From Fulvivirga marina (lineage in GTDB: Bacteria > Bacteroidota > Bacteroidia > Cytophagales > Cyclobacteriaceae): a stretch of DNA of 64,000 bases. Both the position numbers and the translations under genes were made by a program. The notes beneath the pieces were generated by a model, which did no database searches, was not told where the DNA came from, and saw only the letters and a program-made list of their open reading frames with translations. The DNA lies in contig NZ_JAEUGD010000004.1 of the NCBI RefSeq assembly GCF_016775155.1, positions 248,001-312,000 of the forward strand. Direction: 5' to 3'. Positions 26,882 to 36,061 of this stretch are shown here, piece by piece. How positions within the stretch are numbered: the first letter of the stretch is position 1; every line of letters starts with the position of its first letter.

Positions 26882-29800
26882 ATGATCAAATTTTTTCTCG
26901 ATCAAGATCAAAACGCTTACGCTGTAGGCCTATCACAAGATCTTAACAATACTGATATTCAAAAGCTTGAATGGCTATTTGGTAATGCACATCTGATTAA
27001 GGATGCTACACTTTCAGGCTCCTTCATTGGCCCTAGAAAAGAGATGATAACTCCATGGAGCACCAATGCTGTGGAAATTACTCAAAACATGGGGATCAGT
27101 GGTATTGTGCGCATAGAACAATTTCAAAAAGTTCTATCTATGGACGAAAAGCATGACCCTATGTTGGAGGTTATATACCCTGGGTTGGATCAGCATCTTT
27201 TCACTATAGACCGACAGCCTGAAGCCGTGCAGGAGATTGAAAATATTGCTGCTTATAACGAAGCAGAAGGGCTCGCCCTTAGCGATGAAGAGGTAGAATA
27301 CTTGAACGGAGTAAGCAAAAAGCTAGGAAGAAAATTAACAGATAGCGAAGTATTTGGATTTTCTCAGGTAAACTCAGAGCACTGTCGACATAAAATTTTT
27401 AATGGCACTTTTGTTATAGATGGTAAGGAAATGCCAACTTCTTTATTTAAACTGATAAAGAAAACTTCAGAGGAACATCCTAATTTTCTAGTATCAGCCT
27501 ACAAAGATAACGTAGCCTTTATTCAAGGTCCTGTAGCTGAACAATTTGCACCAAAAACTCAGGATAAACCTGATTATTTCATAACTAAAGATATAGAGAC
27601 TGTAATTAGTCTTAAAGCTGAAACCCACAACTTCCCTACTACTGTTGAGCCTTTTAATGGTGCTGCCACCGGATCTGGTGGTGAGATCAGAGACCGTCTG
27701 GCGGGAGGAAAAGGTAGCTTGCCATTGGCAGGAACTGCAGTTTACATGACATCATACTCACGACTTGAGGATGACAGAACATGGGAAGGAAAAACACAAC
27801 CCCGCAAGTGGTTATATCAGACGCCAATGGACATCCTCATTAAAGCTTCTGACGGTGCCAGTGACTTTGGAAACAAATTCGGCCAACCTTTAATCAGCGG
27901 TAGTGTACTTACCTTTGAACATGAGGAAAATGACAAAAAGTTTGGCTTTGATAAGGTAATTATGCTTGCCGGAGGCATTGGTTATGGCAAGAAAAAAGAT
28001 AGTCTCAAAGATAAGCCTAACACCGGTGATAATATTGTTATACTCGGTGGTGATAACTACCGAATCGGAATGGGAGGTAGCGCAGTTTCTTCAGTAGCAA
28101 CAGGTGAATTTGGCAATGCTATAGAGCTTAATGCCATTCAGAGGTCAAACCCTGAAATGCAAAAGAGAGTAATGAACGCCATCAGAGCCATGGTGGAGAG
28201 TGATGAAAACCTGATTGTATCTATACATGATCATGGTGCTGGCGGTCACCTCAACTGCCTTTCTGAACTTGTTGAAGAAACAGGAGGCACAATAGATATC
28301 AATAAATTACCGGTTGGCGATCCCACTCTCTCTGACAAGGAGATAGCCGGAAACGAGTCTCAAGAAAGAATGGGACTTGTAATGAGGGAAAAAGACATAG
28401 AGACCCTGCAAAAAGTGGCAGACCGGGAGCGATCACCCATGTATGTAGTGGGAGATGTTACCAGTGATGGTCACTTTAAATTTGAAAACAAGAAGACAGG
28501 CAAAAATCCAATAGACTGGGATCTTTCTCACATGTTTGGTTCATCACCAAAAACCATCATTGAAGACGCAACCGAAAATAGTGTTTTTGATGAAGTAAGC
28601 TATAAAACAGAACAGCTACAGGTGTATCTGGAAGATGTATTGCAACTTGAAGCTGTAGCATGCAAGGATTGGTTAACTAACAAAGTAGACCGCTCGGTAA
28701 CTGGCAAGGTAGCTAAACAGCAAACCTGTGGTTCTATACAATTGCCTTTGAATGACGTAGCCGTAATGATGCTTGACTACAAGAGCAAAAAGGGGATTGC
28801 CACTTCGATAGGGCATGCGCCGGTATCGGCACTAACGGACCCTGAAGCAGGCTCAAAACTATCGATCGCTGAAGCGCTGACCAACATGGTATGGGCACCA
28901 CTTACCCATGGACTATCAGGGGTATCTCTAAGTGCTAACTGGATGTGGCCTGCCAAAAACAAAGGAGAGAATGCGCGCTTATACAAAGCAGTTAATGCGG
29001 TAAGCGAGTTTGCCATAGATTTAGGCATCAATATACCGACAGGGAAGGACTCCTTGTCAATGACTCAAAAATACCCTAATGGGGAGGTTGTTTACTCTCC
29101 GGGAACGGTAATAATAAGTGCCGCGGGCGAGGTTTCTGATGTAACAAAAACGGTTAGCCCTGATCTCAAAAATATTGATTCATCATTATTATACATTGAT
29201 CTATCGCAAGATGATTTCAAGCTTGCAGGCAGTTCTTTTGCACAAGTAGTTAACAAAGTAGGCACTACCGCACCTACAATTAAGGATGCTGATTATTTCA
29301 AAAAGGGTTTTACTGCGATTCAGCAACTGATCAATGAAAACAAAGTGTTAGCCGGACATGATATTTCAGCAGGTGGCATAATCACTACCCTATTAGAAAT
29401 GTGCTTCCCAACTCAGAACCTGGGCTTGAACATTGACCTCTCAGGCGTTGATGAAAGCGACACGATCAAAGTACTGTTTAGTGAAAACCCTGGAATACTG
29501 CTACAGGTGGAAGATGCTGAGGAAGTAATTTCTGATTTATACAAGCACGGAGTTAAAGCTATTAAAATAGGTAATATTGTACACCGGAGAACATTTACCC
29601 TTAAGCATCAACAAAACAATTACACCTTCGACATTGATAAGCTACGCGACATATGGTTTAAAACGTCATACTTACTGGATAGGCGCCAAAGCGGAGAGTC
29701 ATTTGCTACAAGGCGTTTTGAAAATTACAAAACCCAGTCTCTTGGTTATAGCTTCCCAACAAACTTTACAGGTAAGCTTTCTCAATACAACCTGGATTTA

Positions 29801-30577
29801 AACAGAAAGGCCTCATCGGGATTAAAAGCTGCGATTATAAGAGAAAAGGGAGTAAATGGAGACCGTGAAATGGCATGGGTGATGCACCTAGCAGGGTTTG
29901 ATGTTAAGGATGTTCATATGACAGACCTTATATCAGGCCGTGAAAACCTTTCCGACATTAATTTTATCGTATTCGTTGGAGGCTTCTCTAACTCTGACGT
30001 ACTAGGCTCTGCTAAGGGCTGGGCTGGAGCTTTTTTATATAACGAAAAGGCAAAAAATTCACTGGATGCTTTCTACAAAAGAGAAGACACCCTCAGCCTT
30101 GGTGTATGTAATGGCTGCCAACTCATGATGGAACTCTCACTTCTATACCCAGATATGGAAAACCATCCAAAAATGCACCACAACGCTTCAGGTAAGTTTG
30201 AATCCTCTTTCGTCAATCTGGATATACCAAAAAATAATTCCGTCATGCTAAACTCACTAGAAGACACCAAACTAGGTGTGTGGCTTGCGCATGGAGAGGG
30301 CCAGTTTGTGCTTCCTGAAAGTGAAGCATCTTATAACATAGTCAGTAAATACACTTATGATGAATACCCAGGCAACCCTAATGGCTCAACGTTTTCAACT
30401 GCAGCACTTAGTTCTGCCGATGGTCGTCATTTAGCAATAATGCCTCACCTGGAAAGATCACTATACCCTTGGAACTGGGCCAATTACCCTGCTGAAAGAA
30501 AAGAAGATGAAGTGAGTCCATGGGTTGAAGCGTTTGTAAACGCAAAAAAATGGATAGAAAAAAAGGTCGCTTTATAA
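26882..30577 (+). CDS. purL: Phosphoribosylformylglycinamidine synthase, fused large type
   Basis: Converts FGAR, glutamine and ATP to FGAM in purine synthesis. At 1231 residues it is the single-chain type with the PurQ glutaminase fused at the C-terminus. The FGAM synthase part has VNSEHCRHKIF and ETHNFPTTVEPFNGAATGSG; the glutaminase has the nucleophilic Cys in LGVCNGCQLM and the HGEGQF histidine-glutamate region near 1100-1150. Many Bacillota use split PurL-PurQ-PurS instead. The stop codon lies inside a terminator hairpin. Confidence 0.97.
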   Translation: MIKFFLDQDQNAYAVGLSQDLNNTDIQKLEWLFGNAHLIKDATLSGSFIGPRKEMITPWSTNAVEITQNMGISGIVRIEQFQKVLSMDEKHDPMLEVIYPGLDQHLFTIDRQPEAVQEIENIAAYNEAEGLALSDEEVEYLNGVSKKLGRKLTDSEVFGFSQVNSEHCRHKIFNGTFVIDGKEMPTSLFKLIKKTSEEHPNFLVSAYKDNVAFIQGPVAEQFAPKTQDKPDYFITKDIETVISLKAETHNFPTTVEPFNGAATGSGGEIRDRLAGGKGSLPLAGTAVYMTSYSRLEDDRTWEGKTQPRKWLYQTPMDILIKASDGASDFGNKFGQPLISGSVLTFEHEENDKKFGFDKVIMLAGGIGYGKKKDSLKDKPNTGDNIVILGGDNYRIGMGGSAVSSVATGEFGNAIELNAIQRSNPEMQKRVMNAIRAMVESDENLIVSIHDHGAGGHLNCLSELVEETGGTIDINKLPVGDPTLSDKEIAGNESQERMGLVMREKDIETLQKVADRERSPMYVVGDVTSDGHFKFENKKTGKNPIDWDLSHMFGSSPKTIIEDATENSVFDEVSYKTEQLQVYLEDVLQLEAVACKDWLTNKVDRSVTGKVAKQQTCGSIQLPLNDVAVMMLDYKSKKGIATSIGHAPVSALTDPEAGSKLSIAEALTNMVWAPLTHGLSGVSLSANWMWPAKNKGENARLYKAVNAVSEFAIDLGINIPTGKDSLSMTQKYPNGEVVYSPGTVIISAAGEVSDVTKTVSPDLKNIDSSLLYIDLSQDDFKLAGSSFAQVVNKVGTTAPTIKDADYFKKGFTAIQQLINENKVLAGHDISAGGIITTLLEMCFPTQNLGLNIDLSGVDESDTIKVLFSENPGILLQVEDAEEVISDLYKHGVKAIKIGNIVHRRTFTLKHQQNNYTFDIDKLRDIWFKTSYLLDRRQSGESFATRRFENYKTQSLGYSFPTNFTGKLSQYNLDLNRKASSGLKAAIIREKGVNGDREMAWVMHLAGFDVKDVHMTDLISGRENLSDINFIVFVGGFSNSDVLGSAKGWAGAFLYNEKAKNSLDAFYKREDTLSLGVCNGCQLMMELSLLYPDMENHPKMHHNASGKFESSFVNLDIPKNNSVMLNSLEDTKLGVWLAHGEGQFVLPESEASYNIVSKYTYDEYPGNPNGSTFSTAALSSADGRHLAIMPHLERSLYPWNWANYPAERKEDEVSPWVEAFVNAKKWIEKKVAL

Positions 30578-30591
30578 TAGAAGCGACCTTT
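30562..30591 (+). terminator. Terminator overlapping the purL stop
   Basis: An 11-bp inverted repeat (30562-30572 with 30581-30591; AAAGGTCGCTT and complement) with an eight-base loop that contains the TAA stop of purL. It ends with only a short run of T, so strength is moderate. Confidence 0.65.
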
Positions 30592-30676
30592 CATTAAAAA
30601 TATTTTAGTTTGCTATTAAAACAAAACCATTTGAATTATATTTATATATATACATACGGTATAAATTCAATGGTCT

Positions 30677-31255
30677 ATGAAAGCACAATCCCTCCTCCTC
30701 TCCGCCTCAGTGCTATTGGTTTTAATTTCAGGCTGCTTTTCTTATCGAGAGTTACCGGTTGAATACGACTATAGCTATAAAGGCCGATTTGACAAATACA
30801 ATAGCTACGATTTTCTAATACAAGGTGAAAATGTAGAATTAATGAGTTCCAGTGGTACTGCCATTTACAATGCTATAGAGTCTCACATGAAATTTCTGGG
30901 ATATAAGAAAAAATCCAACCGCCCGGACTTACTTCTTTCCTTCCGCGTTTTTGTGGACAGCTTAAACTTCAGGGGCTACAATCAACCCAAGATTGAAGAC
31001 TGGATGGCAAAAAAAGATCGGGACATGGAATATCAACGTATGAAGATAGGAATGAAGGAGGGCACTCTACTTATCCAAATCTTTGACCGCAAACAGAAGT
31101 CATCTATCTGGCAAGGATACGCCACAGATTATTATGGAAAAGTTGACTTTACCGACATCAGAGATGTCAATAATGCCGTAAAATCGATACTCAACAAATA
31201 CCAGTTTTTTGCTGACGGATTCCTTGAGGAGCAGCAAAAAATTCTTTCTCAATAA
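30677..31255 (+). CDS. DUF4136-like lipoprotein
   Basis: 192 residues. The N-terminal signal ends in the lipobox LISGC, placing it on a membrane. The mature part opens with ELPVEYDYSYKGRFDKYNSY, and contains SNRPDLLLSFRVFVDS and SSIWQGYATDYYG, in keeping with the DUF4136 fold, whose function is unknown. It stands alone between purL and tRNA-Gln, with its own terminator at 31262-31283. Confidence 0.75.
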   Translation: MKAQSLLLSASVLLVLISGCFSYRELPVEYDYSYKGRFDKYNSYDFLIQGENVELMSSSGTAIYNAIESHMKFLGYKKKSNRPDLLLSFRVFVDSLNFRGYNQPKIEDWMAKKDRDMEYQRMKIGMKEGTLLIQIFDRKQKSSIWQGYATDYYGKVDFTDIRDVNNAVKSILNKYQFFADGFLEEQQKILSQ

Positions 31256-31261
31256 TTTTTG

Positions 31262-31284
31262 AAAAATAGTTGAAACTATTTTTT
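31262..31284 (+). terminator. Terminator after the DUF4136-like gene
   Basis: A nine-bp perfect stem (31262-31270 with 31275-31283, arm AAAAATAGT) closed by a TGAA tetraloop, with its T-rich arm as the tail. It begins six bases after the stop. Confidence 0.7.
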
Positions 31285-31303
31285 CATTTTACAAAATTAA
31301 TTC

Positions 31304-31311
31304 TACCTTTG
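31304..31311 (+). promoter_or_regulatory. -7 box of tRNA-Gln
   Basis: TACCTTTG matches TAnnTTTG and lies 28 bases upstream of the mature tRNA. No TTG stands at the usual distance, so only the -7 element is supported. Confidence 0.45.
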
Positions 31312-31339
31312 CCATCCCAAAAATAAGGGAATTAAATAA

Positions 31340-31412
31340 TGCCCGATGGTGTAACTGGCAACACGTCTGATTTTGGTTCAGAAGAGTCTAGGTTCGAGCC
31401 CTAGTCGGGCAA
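31340..31412 (+). tRNA. tRNA-Gln (UUG)
   Basis: A 73-base cloverleaf. The acceptor stem pairs TGCCCGA (31340-31346) with TCGGGCA (31405-31411); the anticodon stem TCTGA/TCAGA encloses a seven-base loop TTTTGGT whose central bases give the anticodon TTG, reading CAA. The T arm is CTAGG-TTCGAGC-CCTAG. The CCA end is not encoded (the bases after the discriminator are CAA). It is followed by a GNRA-capped hairpin. Confidence 0.95.
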
Positions 31413-31417
31413 CAATG

Positions 31418-31435
31418 GGCGGACGAAAGTCCGCC
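31418..31435 (+). terminator. Hairpin after tRNA-Gln
   Basis: A seven-bp GC-rich stem (GGCGGAC with GTCCGCC) and a GAAA tetraloop, then TTAATTGTTT. It may end the tRNA transcript or mark its 3' processing; it ends 29 bases before prs. Confidence 0.6.
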
Positions 31436-31464
31436 TTAATTGTTTAAAAGCAAAACACGCAAAA

Positions 31465-32403
31465 ATGGCTTCCGTAAAGATTTTCTCCGGCAAATCCACT
31501 AAATACCTTGCTACAAAAATTGCTCATGCTTACGGTAAACCTCTCGGTGAGGTCACCCTGCAAGAATTTAGCGACGGAGAAATGTCACCTTTCTTTACCG
31601 AGTCGGTAAGAGGTTGTGATGTTTTCATCATCCAATCTACTTTCCCCCCTGCCGATAACTTCATGGAATTACTTCTGATGATTGACGCAGCAAAAAGGGC
31701 CAGTGCAAAATACGTAACCGTAGTAGTCCCTTACTTCGGCTATGCGAGACAAGACAGAAAAGACAAGCCAAGAGTTGCAATAGCAGCTAAACTAATGGCT
31801 AACCTACTATCTGCAGCAGGAGCAGATCGTATTATGACTTGTGACCTCCATGCTGACCAAATTCAAGGCTTTTTTGACATCCCTGTGGATCACCTTGACG
31901 GTACCTCAATATTCATTCCATACATACGCTCATTAAACTTAGACAATGTAATGTTTGCATCCCCTGACGTTGGTGGTGTAAAGAGAACAAGGAGCTTTGC
32001 TAAGTTCTTTAATGCAGAGATGGTGGTATGTGATAAGTACAGAGAAAAAGCCAATGAGGTAGCTACAATGAGACTTATTGGTGATGTAGAAGGCAAAGAT
32101 GTCATTATGGTAGACGACCTTATCGACACTGGAGGCACCATGTGCAAAGCAGCAGCCCTATTGAAAGATAAAGGAGCAACTTCTGTAAGGGCCGTAGTAA
32201 CACACCCTGTACTTTCTGGTAAGGCTTACGAAAACATTGCCACTTCAGTTTTGGAAGAACTTGTTGTTACTGACAGTTTACCTTTAAAAGCAGATAAGGA
32301 TACGTCTAAAATCAAGGTACTAACCGTTTCTGATCTTTTCGCCAAAGCCATTCGAAAGATTCATGATCACGAGTCTATTAGCTCGCTTTTCATCGAGTCA
32401 TAA
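31465..32403 (+). CDS. prs: Ribose-phosphate pyrophosphokinase
   Basis: Makes PRPP from ribose 5-phosphate and ATP for purine, pyrimidine, NAD, His and Trp synthesis. The 312-residue class I enzyme shows GEVTLQEFSDGEM, the PRPP signature DLHADQIQGFFDIP, and the PRPP-binding loop VIMVDDLIDTGGTM. The flexible loop (YFGYARQDRKDKPR) is also present. It stands just downstream of the tRNA hairpin and about 40 bases before rplY, a pairing seen in many bacteria (prs-rplY/ctc-pth). Confidence 0.97.
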   Translation: MASVKIFSGKSTKYLATKIAHAYGKPLGEVTLQEFSDGEMSPFFTESVRGCDVFIIQSTFPPADNFMELLLMIDAAKRASAKYVTVVVPYFGYARQDRKDKPRVAIAAKLMANLLSAAGADRIMTCDLHADQIQGFFDIPVDHLDGTSIFIPYIRSLNLDNVMFASPDVGGVKRTRSFAKFFNAEMVVCDKYREKANEVATMRLIGDVEGKDVIMVDDLIDTGGTMCKAAALLKDKGATSVRAVVTHPVLSGKAYENIATSVLEELVVTDSLPLKADKDTSKIKVLTVSDLFAKAIRKIHDHESISSLFIES

Positions 32404-32443
32404 TTCAATACTGAACATATTTTCAAACTAAATATATAATACA

Positions 32444-33058
32444 ATGAAAACAGTTGAGATTATAGGGTATAAAAGAGCAAATCTCGGCAAATCAGTCGCT
32501 AAAAAATTACGCGCAGAAGGTAACATTCCTTGCGTACTTTATGGTGGTGATGAGCAGGTACATTTTTATGCACCAATGATTCTATTCCGTGAGTTAGTTT
32601 ACACTGACGAAGCTCACTTCGTAAACCTTAACATTGAGGGTGTAGAGTATCAGGCTATTATGCAAGACATTCAATTCCACCCAGTAAGTGAGGTGATTTT
32701 ACATGTTGACTTCCTTCAGTTATTCAAAGGAAAGCACATTAAAATGGATATCCCTGTACACTTTGAAGGAACTTCTCCAGGTGTCGCTAAAGGGGGTACT
32801 TTGATTAAGAAAAGAAGATACCTGAAGGTGAAATCTTTACCTAAAGATATGCCTGAGTTCATCAATGTTAACCTATCAAAATTAGATTTCGGTAAAGCTA
32901 TTAAGGTAGGCGAGATTGAAGAAAACAACTTCGAGATTCTTGATACAAAAATTGCTTCTGTAGCTGTAGTTGAGATTCCTAGAGCACTTAGAGGTAAGAC
33001 TCAGGCAGCTGAGGAAGAGGAAGAAGGCGCTGAGGTTGCTGAAGGCGCTGAAGGCTAA
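32444..33058 (+). CDS. rplY: Ribosomal protein bL25, CTC type
   Basis: 204 residues. The N-terminal L25 domain binds 5S rRNA (GYKRANLGKSVAKKLRAEGN and PCVLYGG), the C-terminal TL5/CTC domain follows (LHVDFLQLF, DIPVHFEGTSPGV, LPKDMPEFINVNLSKL), and the protein ends in an acidic Glu/Ala tail. The two-domain form is the usual one outside enterobacteria. It lies between prs and pth. The hairpin after it separates the genes. Confidence 0.96.
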   Translation: MKTVEIIGYKRANLGKSVAKKLRAEGNIPCVLYGGDEQVHFYAPMILFRELVYTDEAHFVNLNIEGVEYQAIMQDIQFHPVSEVILHVDFLQLFKGKHIKMDIPVHFEGTSPGVAKGGTLIKKRRYLKVKSLPKDMPEFINVNLSKLDFGKAIKVGEIEENNFEILDTKIASVAVVEIPRALRGKTQAAEEEEEGAEVAEGAEG

Positions 33059-33079
33059 AAAGCAAGTATACAATCATTC

Positions 33080-33177
33080 AAAAGGCTGTCTTACAAGTCG
33101 GTTTGAGCGAAAAAGGGCAAGAAACCAGTTCCCCTCTCATTCTCTCAAATGTTTACACGACTTTTAGACAGCCTTTT
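33080..33177 (+). repeat. Long-loop inverted repeat, REP-like, after rplY
   Basis: The arm AAAAGGCTGTCTTACAAGTC (from 33080) is matched by an almost perfect inverted copy ending near 33177 (GACTTTTAGACAGCCTTTT), with a spacer of nearly 60 bases. The right arm ends in a T run, so it can act as a terminator for rplY. The arm resembles the elements at 16191 and 16273, which points to a dispersed repeat family. Confidence 0.65.
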
Positions 33178-33219
33178 TGTTTTTTCTCGTGATTCAAAAC
33201 CTCCAACACTAAAGACCAA

Positions 33220-33780
33220 ATGAAATACCTGATAGCTGGGCTGGGCAATATAGGTCCGGAATACGAAACAACAAGACACAACATCGGCTTTTTAACACTT
33301 GACCGACTGGCTGAACAAGAAGGGGTAACTTTCAGCACAGAAAGACTGGCCATGAAATCTGAGTTTAAGTATAAAGCCAGGCAGATCCATCTGATCAAAC
33401 CCACCACGTACATGAATCTAAGTGGTAAAGCCGTCAATTTTTGGCTTCAGGAATTAAAGATTCCTAAAGAAAACCTTTTGGTGATTGTTGACGATATCGC
33501 ATTGCCATTCGGTAATCTACGATTAAGAGCGAAAGGTTCCTCAGCAGGCCACAATGGACTAAAAAACATAGAACAGGTTACTGGGGGTGCAAATTATGCC
33601 AGACTTAAATTTGGTATAGGAGATAACTTTCACAAGGGGCAACAAGTAGATTATGTACTAAGCCCTTTTACCAAAGAAGAGTTTAAGCTACTACCGGAAA
33701 AAATGGATAAGGCAAATGATATGATTCTATCTTTTTGCACTATCGGTATCAACAGAACGATGAATCAGTTCAATGACTAG
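33220..33780 (+). CDS. pth: Peptidyl-tRNA hydrolase
   Basis: Releases tRNA from prematurely dropped peptidyl-tRNA. The 186-residue protein has the invariant N10 (GLGNIG), catalytic His20 (TTRHNIGF), the Asp in [11 protein letters not shown], and the [11 protein letters not shown] block with its conserved Asn. Length is normal. It follows rplY and its repeat, a common arrangement, and converges on metG. Confidence 0.96.
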   Translation: MKYLIAGLGNIGPEYETTRHNIGFLTLDRLAEQEGVTFSTERLAMKSEFKYKARQIHLIKPTTYMNLSGKAVNFWLQELKIPKENLLVIVDDIALPFGNLRLRAKGSSAGHNGLKNIEQVTGGANYARLKFGIGDNFHKGQQVDYVLSPFTKEEFKLLPEKMDKANDMILSFCTIGINRTMNQFND

Positions 33781-33791
33781 TATAATAAACC

Positions 33792-33822
33792 CACTGCCCT
33801 CAGCAAAGCACAGAGGACAGTG
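33792..33822. terminator. Possible hairpin between pth and metG
   Basis: CACTGCCCTC (33792-33801) can pair with GAGGACAGTG (33813-33822), with one internal mismatch and an 11-base loop. There is no T tract on either side, so termination is uncertain. Confidence 0.35.
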
Positions 33823-33836
33823 AACCTATAAGTTAA

Positions 33837-35888
33837 TTAACTTATCCCTGAGCCAGGTTTAACCACTTCGGATGGCTGCACAAACCTTAGCGTTCCATCT
33901 ACATTTTCAGCCATCAGTATCATTCCCTGAGACTCCTCTCCCATGATCTTTCTTGGGGCAAGGTTTACAAGGATAGACACCTGCTGACCTATAATATCTT
34001 CAGGAGCATAGTGCTCTGCAATACCACTTAATACCGTTCTTTTATCAATTCCAGTATCAACCTTCAGCTTCAATAGTTTCTTCGATTTACGAACCTTCTC
34101 CGCCTCCAGAATAGTACCCACACGAATGTCCATTTTAACAAAATCATCAAAGGTAATTTCATCCTTTGCCGGGGCTGCTTTTACATTTTCAAGTTCATTT
34201 GCAACCTTAGTATTTTCAAGTTTCTGCACTTGTTTTTGTATTACATCATCCTCAATTTTCTCAAACAGCAACTCAGCCTTATTAATCTTATGACCTGATG
34301 TCAGCAAATCAATACTTCCTGTTTTATCCCAATACACCTTATCCATATTCAACATATCAACTAACTTCTGCGAGGTATAAGGTAGAAAAGGCTCTCCAAG
34401 TACCGCAAGATTAGCAGCTATCTGAAGTCCTATATTCATGATGGTCTTTACTCTTTCCGGATTCTCTTTAATTAACTTCCAAGGCTCGGTATCTGCCAGG
34501 TATTTGTTTCCTGTTCTTGCCAAATCTATAAACTCACTTAGAGCTTCTCTAAAACGAAATGCTTCCATTGACTTGGCTATCCTTTCAGGAGCTTCCTTGA
34601 TCTTCTTGATCGTATCATGATCAATATCATATAATTCCCCACGCTCAGGCACCACCCCGTCATAGTACTTGTTGGTTAGTACTACTGACCTATTGATAAA
34701 GTTCCCAAATATAGCTACCAGCTCACTGTTGTTCCTGGTCTGAAAATCCTTCCAGGTAAAATCATTATCTTTTGTTTCTGGAGCATTGGCACAAAGCACA
34801 TATCGTAACACATCTTCTTTACCTGGTAGCTCTTCCAAGTATTCATGCAACCATACCGCCCAGTTCTTGGAGGTACTTATTTTATTTCCTTCCAGATTTA
34901 AGAACTCATTGGCCGGCACATTATCTGGCAACACATAGCTCCCATCAGCGTGCAATATACTTGGAAAAATGATGCAATGGAATACAATATTATCCTTACC
35001 TATAAAGTGAAGCAGCCTGGTATTTTCATCTTTCCAGTATGGCTCCCAATCCCGATTATTTTCAAGTGCCCACTCTTTGGTCGCTGAAATATAACCAATA
35101 GGGGCATCGAACCACACATAAAGTACTTTACCTTCAGCACCTTTAACTGGCACCTTTACACCCCAATCCAGATCTCTTGTCATAGCCCTTGGCATTAAAC
35201 CTCCATCCAGCCACGATTTACACTGTCCATAAACGTTACTTTTCCACTCTTTGTGTCCTTCAAGTATCCACTGGCGCAACCAGTTCTCGTAATCGTTCAT
35301 TGGAAAATACCAATGTGTAGTTTCTTTGAGTACTGGTTTATCACCACTCAAAGCAGATCTTGGATTGATCAACTCTGAAGGACTAAGTGACGAACCACAC
35401 TTTTCGCACTGATCTCCATACGCCTGATCATAACTACAATTTGGACAGGTACCAATGATATATCTATCTGCTAAAAATTGCTTACTCTGTTCATCATAAT
35501 ATTGCTCAGAGGTTTTCTCTTCAAAAACTCCTTTTTCAAAAAGCTCCCTGAACATTTCAGAAGAAGTTTCATGATGTATTTTGTTTGAAGTTCTTGAATA
35601 GATATCAAAGGATATTCCCAGCTTTTCAAATGAATCTTTGATCAAGGTATGGTACTTATCAACGATTTCCTGCGGAGTCACTCCCTCCTTTCTGGCTCTA
35701 AGGGTAATAGCAACGCCATGTTCATCAGAACCACAAACGAATAACACATCCCTTTTCCGACTGCGTAGGTATCTGGCATATATATCAGCAGGAACATATA
35801 CTCCTGCAAGATGACCAATATGAACGGGGCCATTGGCATAAGGAAGTGCCGCCGTTATGGTATGTCTATCAAATTTTTTCTCAGGCAT
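33837..35888 (-). CDS. metG: Methionyl-tRNA synthetase
   Basis: 683 residues. The HIGH motif is HIGH at residues 23-26 after ALPYANGPV; the zinc knuckle reads CPNC and CEKC; the KMSKS loop is the Bacteroidota KISTS form ([10 protein letters not shown]). The anticodon-binding helices follow, and a C-terminal EMAPII-like tRNA-binding domain ([20 protein letters not shown], then [17 protein letters not shown]) is fused, as in many dimeric enzymes. It converges on pth. Confidence 0.97.
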   Translation of the reverse strand: MPEKKFDRHTITAALPYANGPVHIGHLAGVYVPADIYARYLRSRKRDVLFVCGSDEHGVAITLRARKEGVTPQEIVDKYHTLIKDSFEKLGISFDIYSRTSNKIHHETSSEMFRELFEKGVFEEKTSEQYYDEQSKQFLADRYIIGTCPNCSYDQAYGDQCEKCGSSLSPSELINPRSALSGDKPVLKETTHWYFPMNDYENWLRQWILEGHKEWKSNVYGQCKSWLDGGLMPRAMTRDLDWGVKVPVKGAEGKVLYVWFDAPIGYISATKEWALENNRDWEPYWKDENTRLLHFIGKDNIVFHCIIFPSILHADGSYVLPDNVPANEFLNLEGNKISTSKNWAVWLHEYLEELPGKEDVLRYVLCANAPETKDNDFTWKDFQTRNNSELVAIFGNFINRSVVLTNKYYDGVVPERGELYDIDHDTIKKIKEAPERIAKSMEAFRFREALSEFIDLARTGNKYLADTEPWKLIKENPERVKTIMNIGLQIAANLAVLGEPFLPYTSQKLVDMLNMDKVYWDKTGSIDLLTSGHKINKAELLFEKIEDDVIQKQVQKLENTKVANELENVKAAPAKDEITFDDFVKMDIRVGTILEAEKVRKSKKLLKLKVDTGIDKRTVLSGIAEHYAPEDIIGQQVSILVNLAPRKIMGEESQGMILMAENVDGTLRFVQPSEVVKPGSGIS

Positions 35889-36061
35889 TATTAATCATTG
35901 GTTAATGCCGCAAAGATATAAGATATTAAAAGGAATTGTTAATTATCCAGTGCATAACCGGAAATTAACCGTCATGATTTTGAACTCCAAACTAAAATCA
36001 TCGAATCTATCCTGATGACTTGAATTCAAATGCTAGAGCAAACACTGCCTCATATCAAGTG

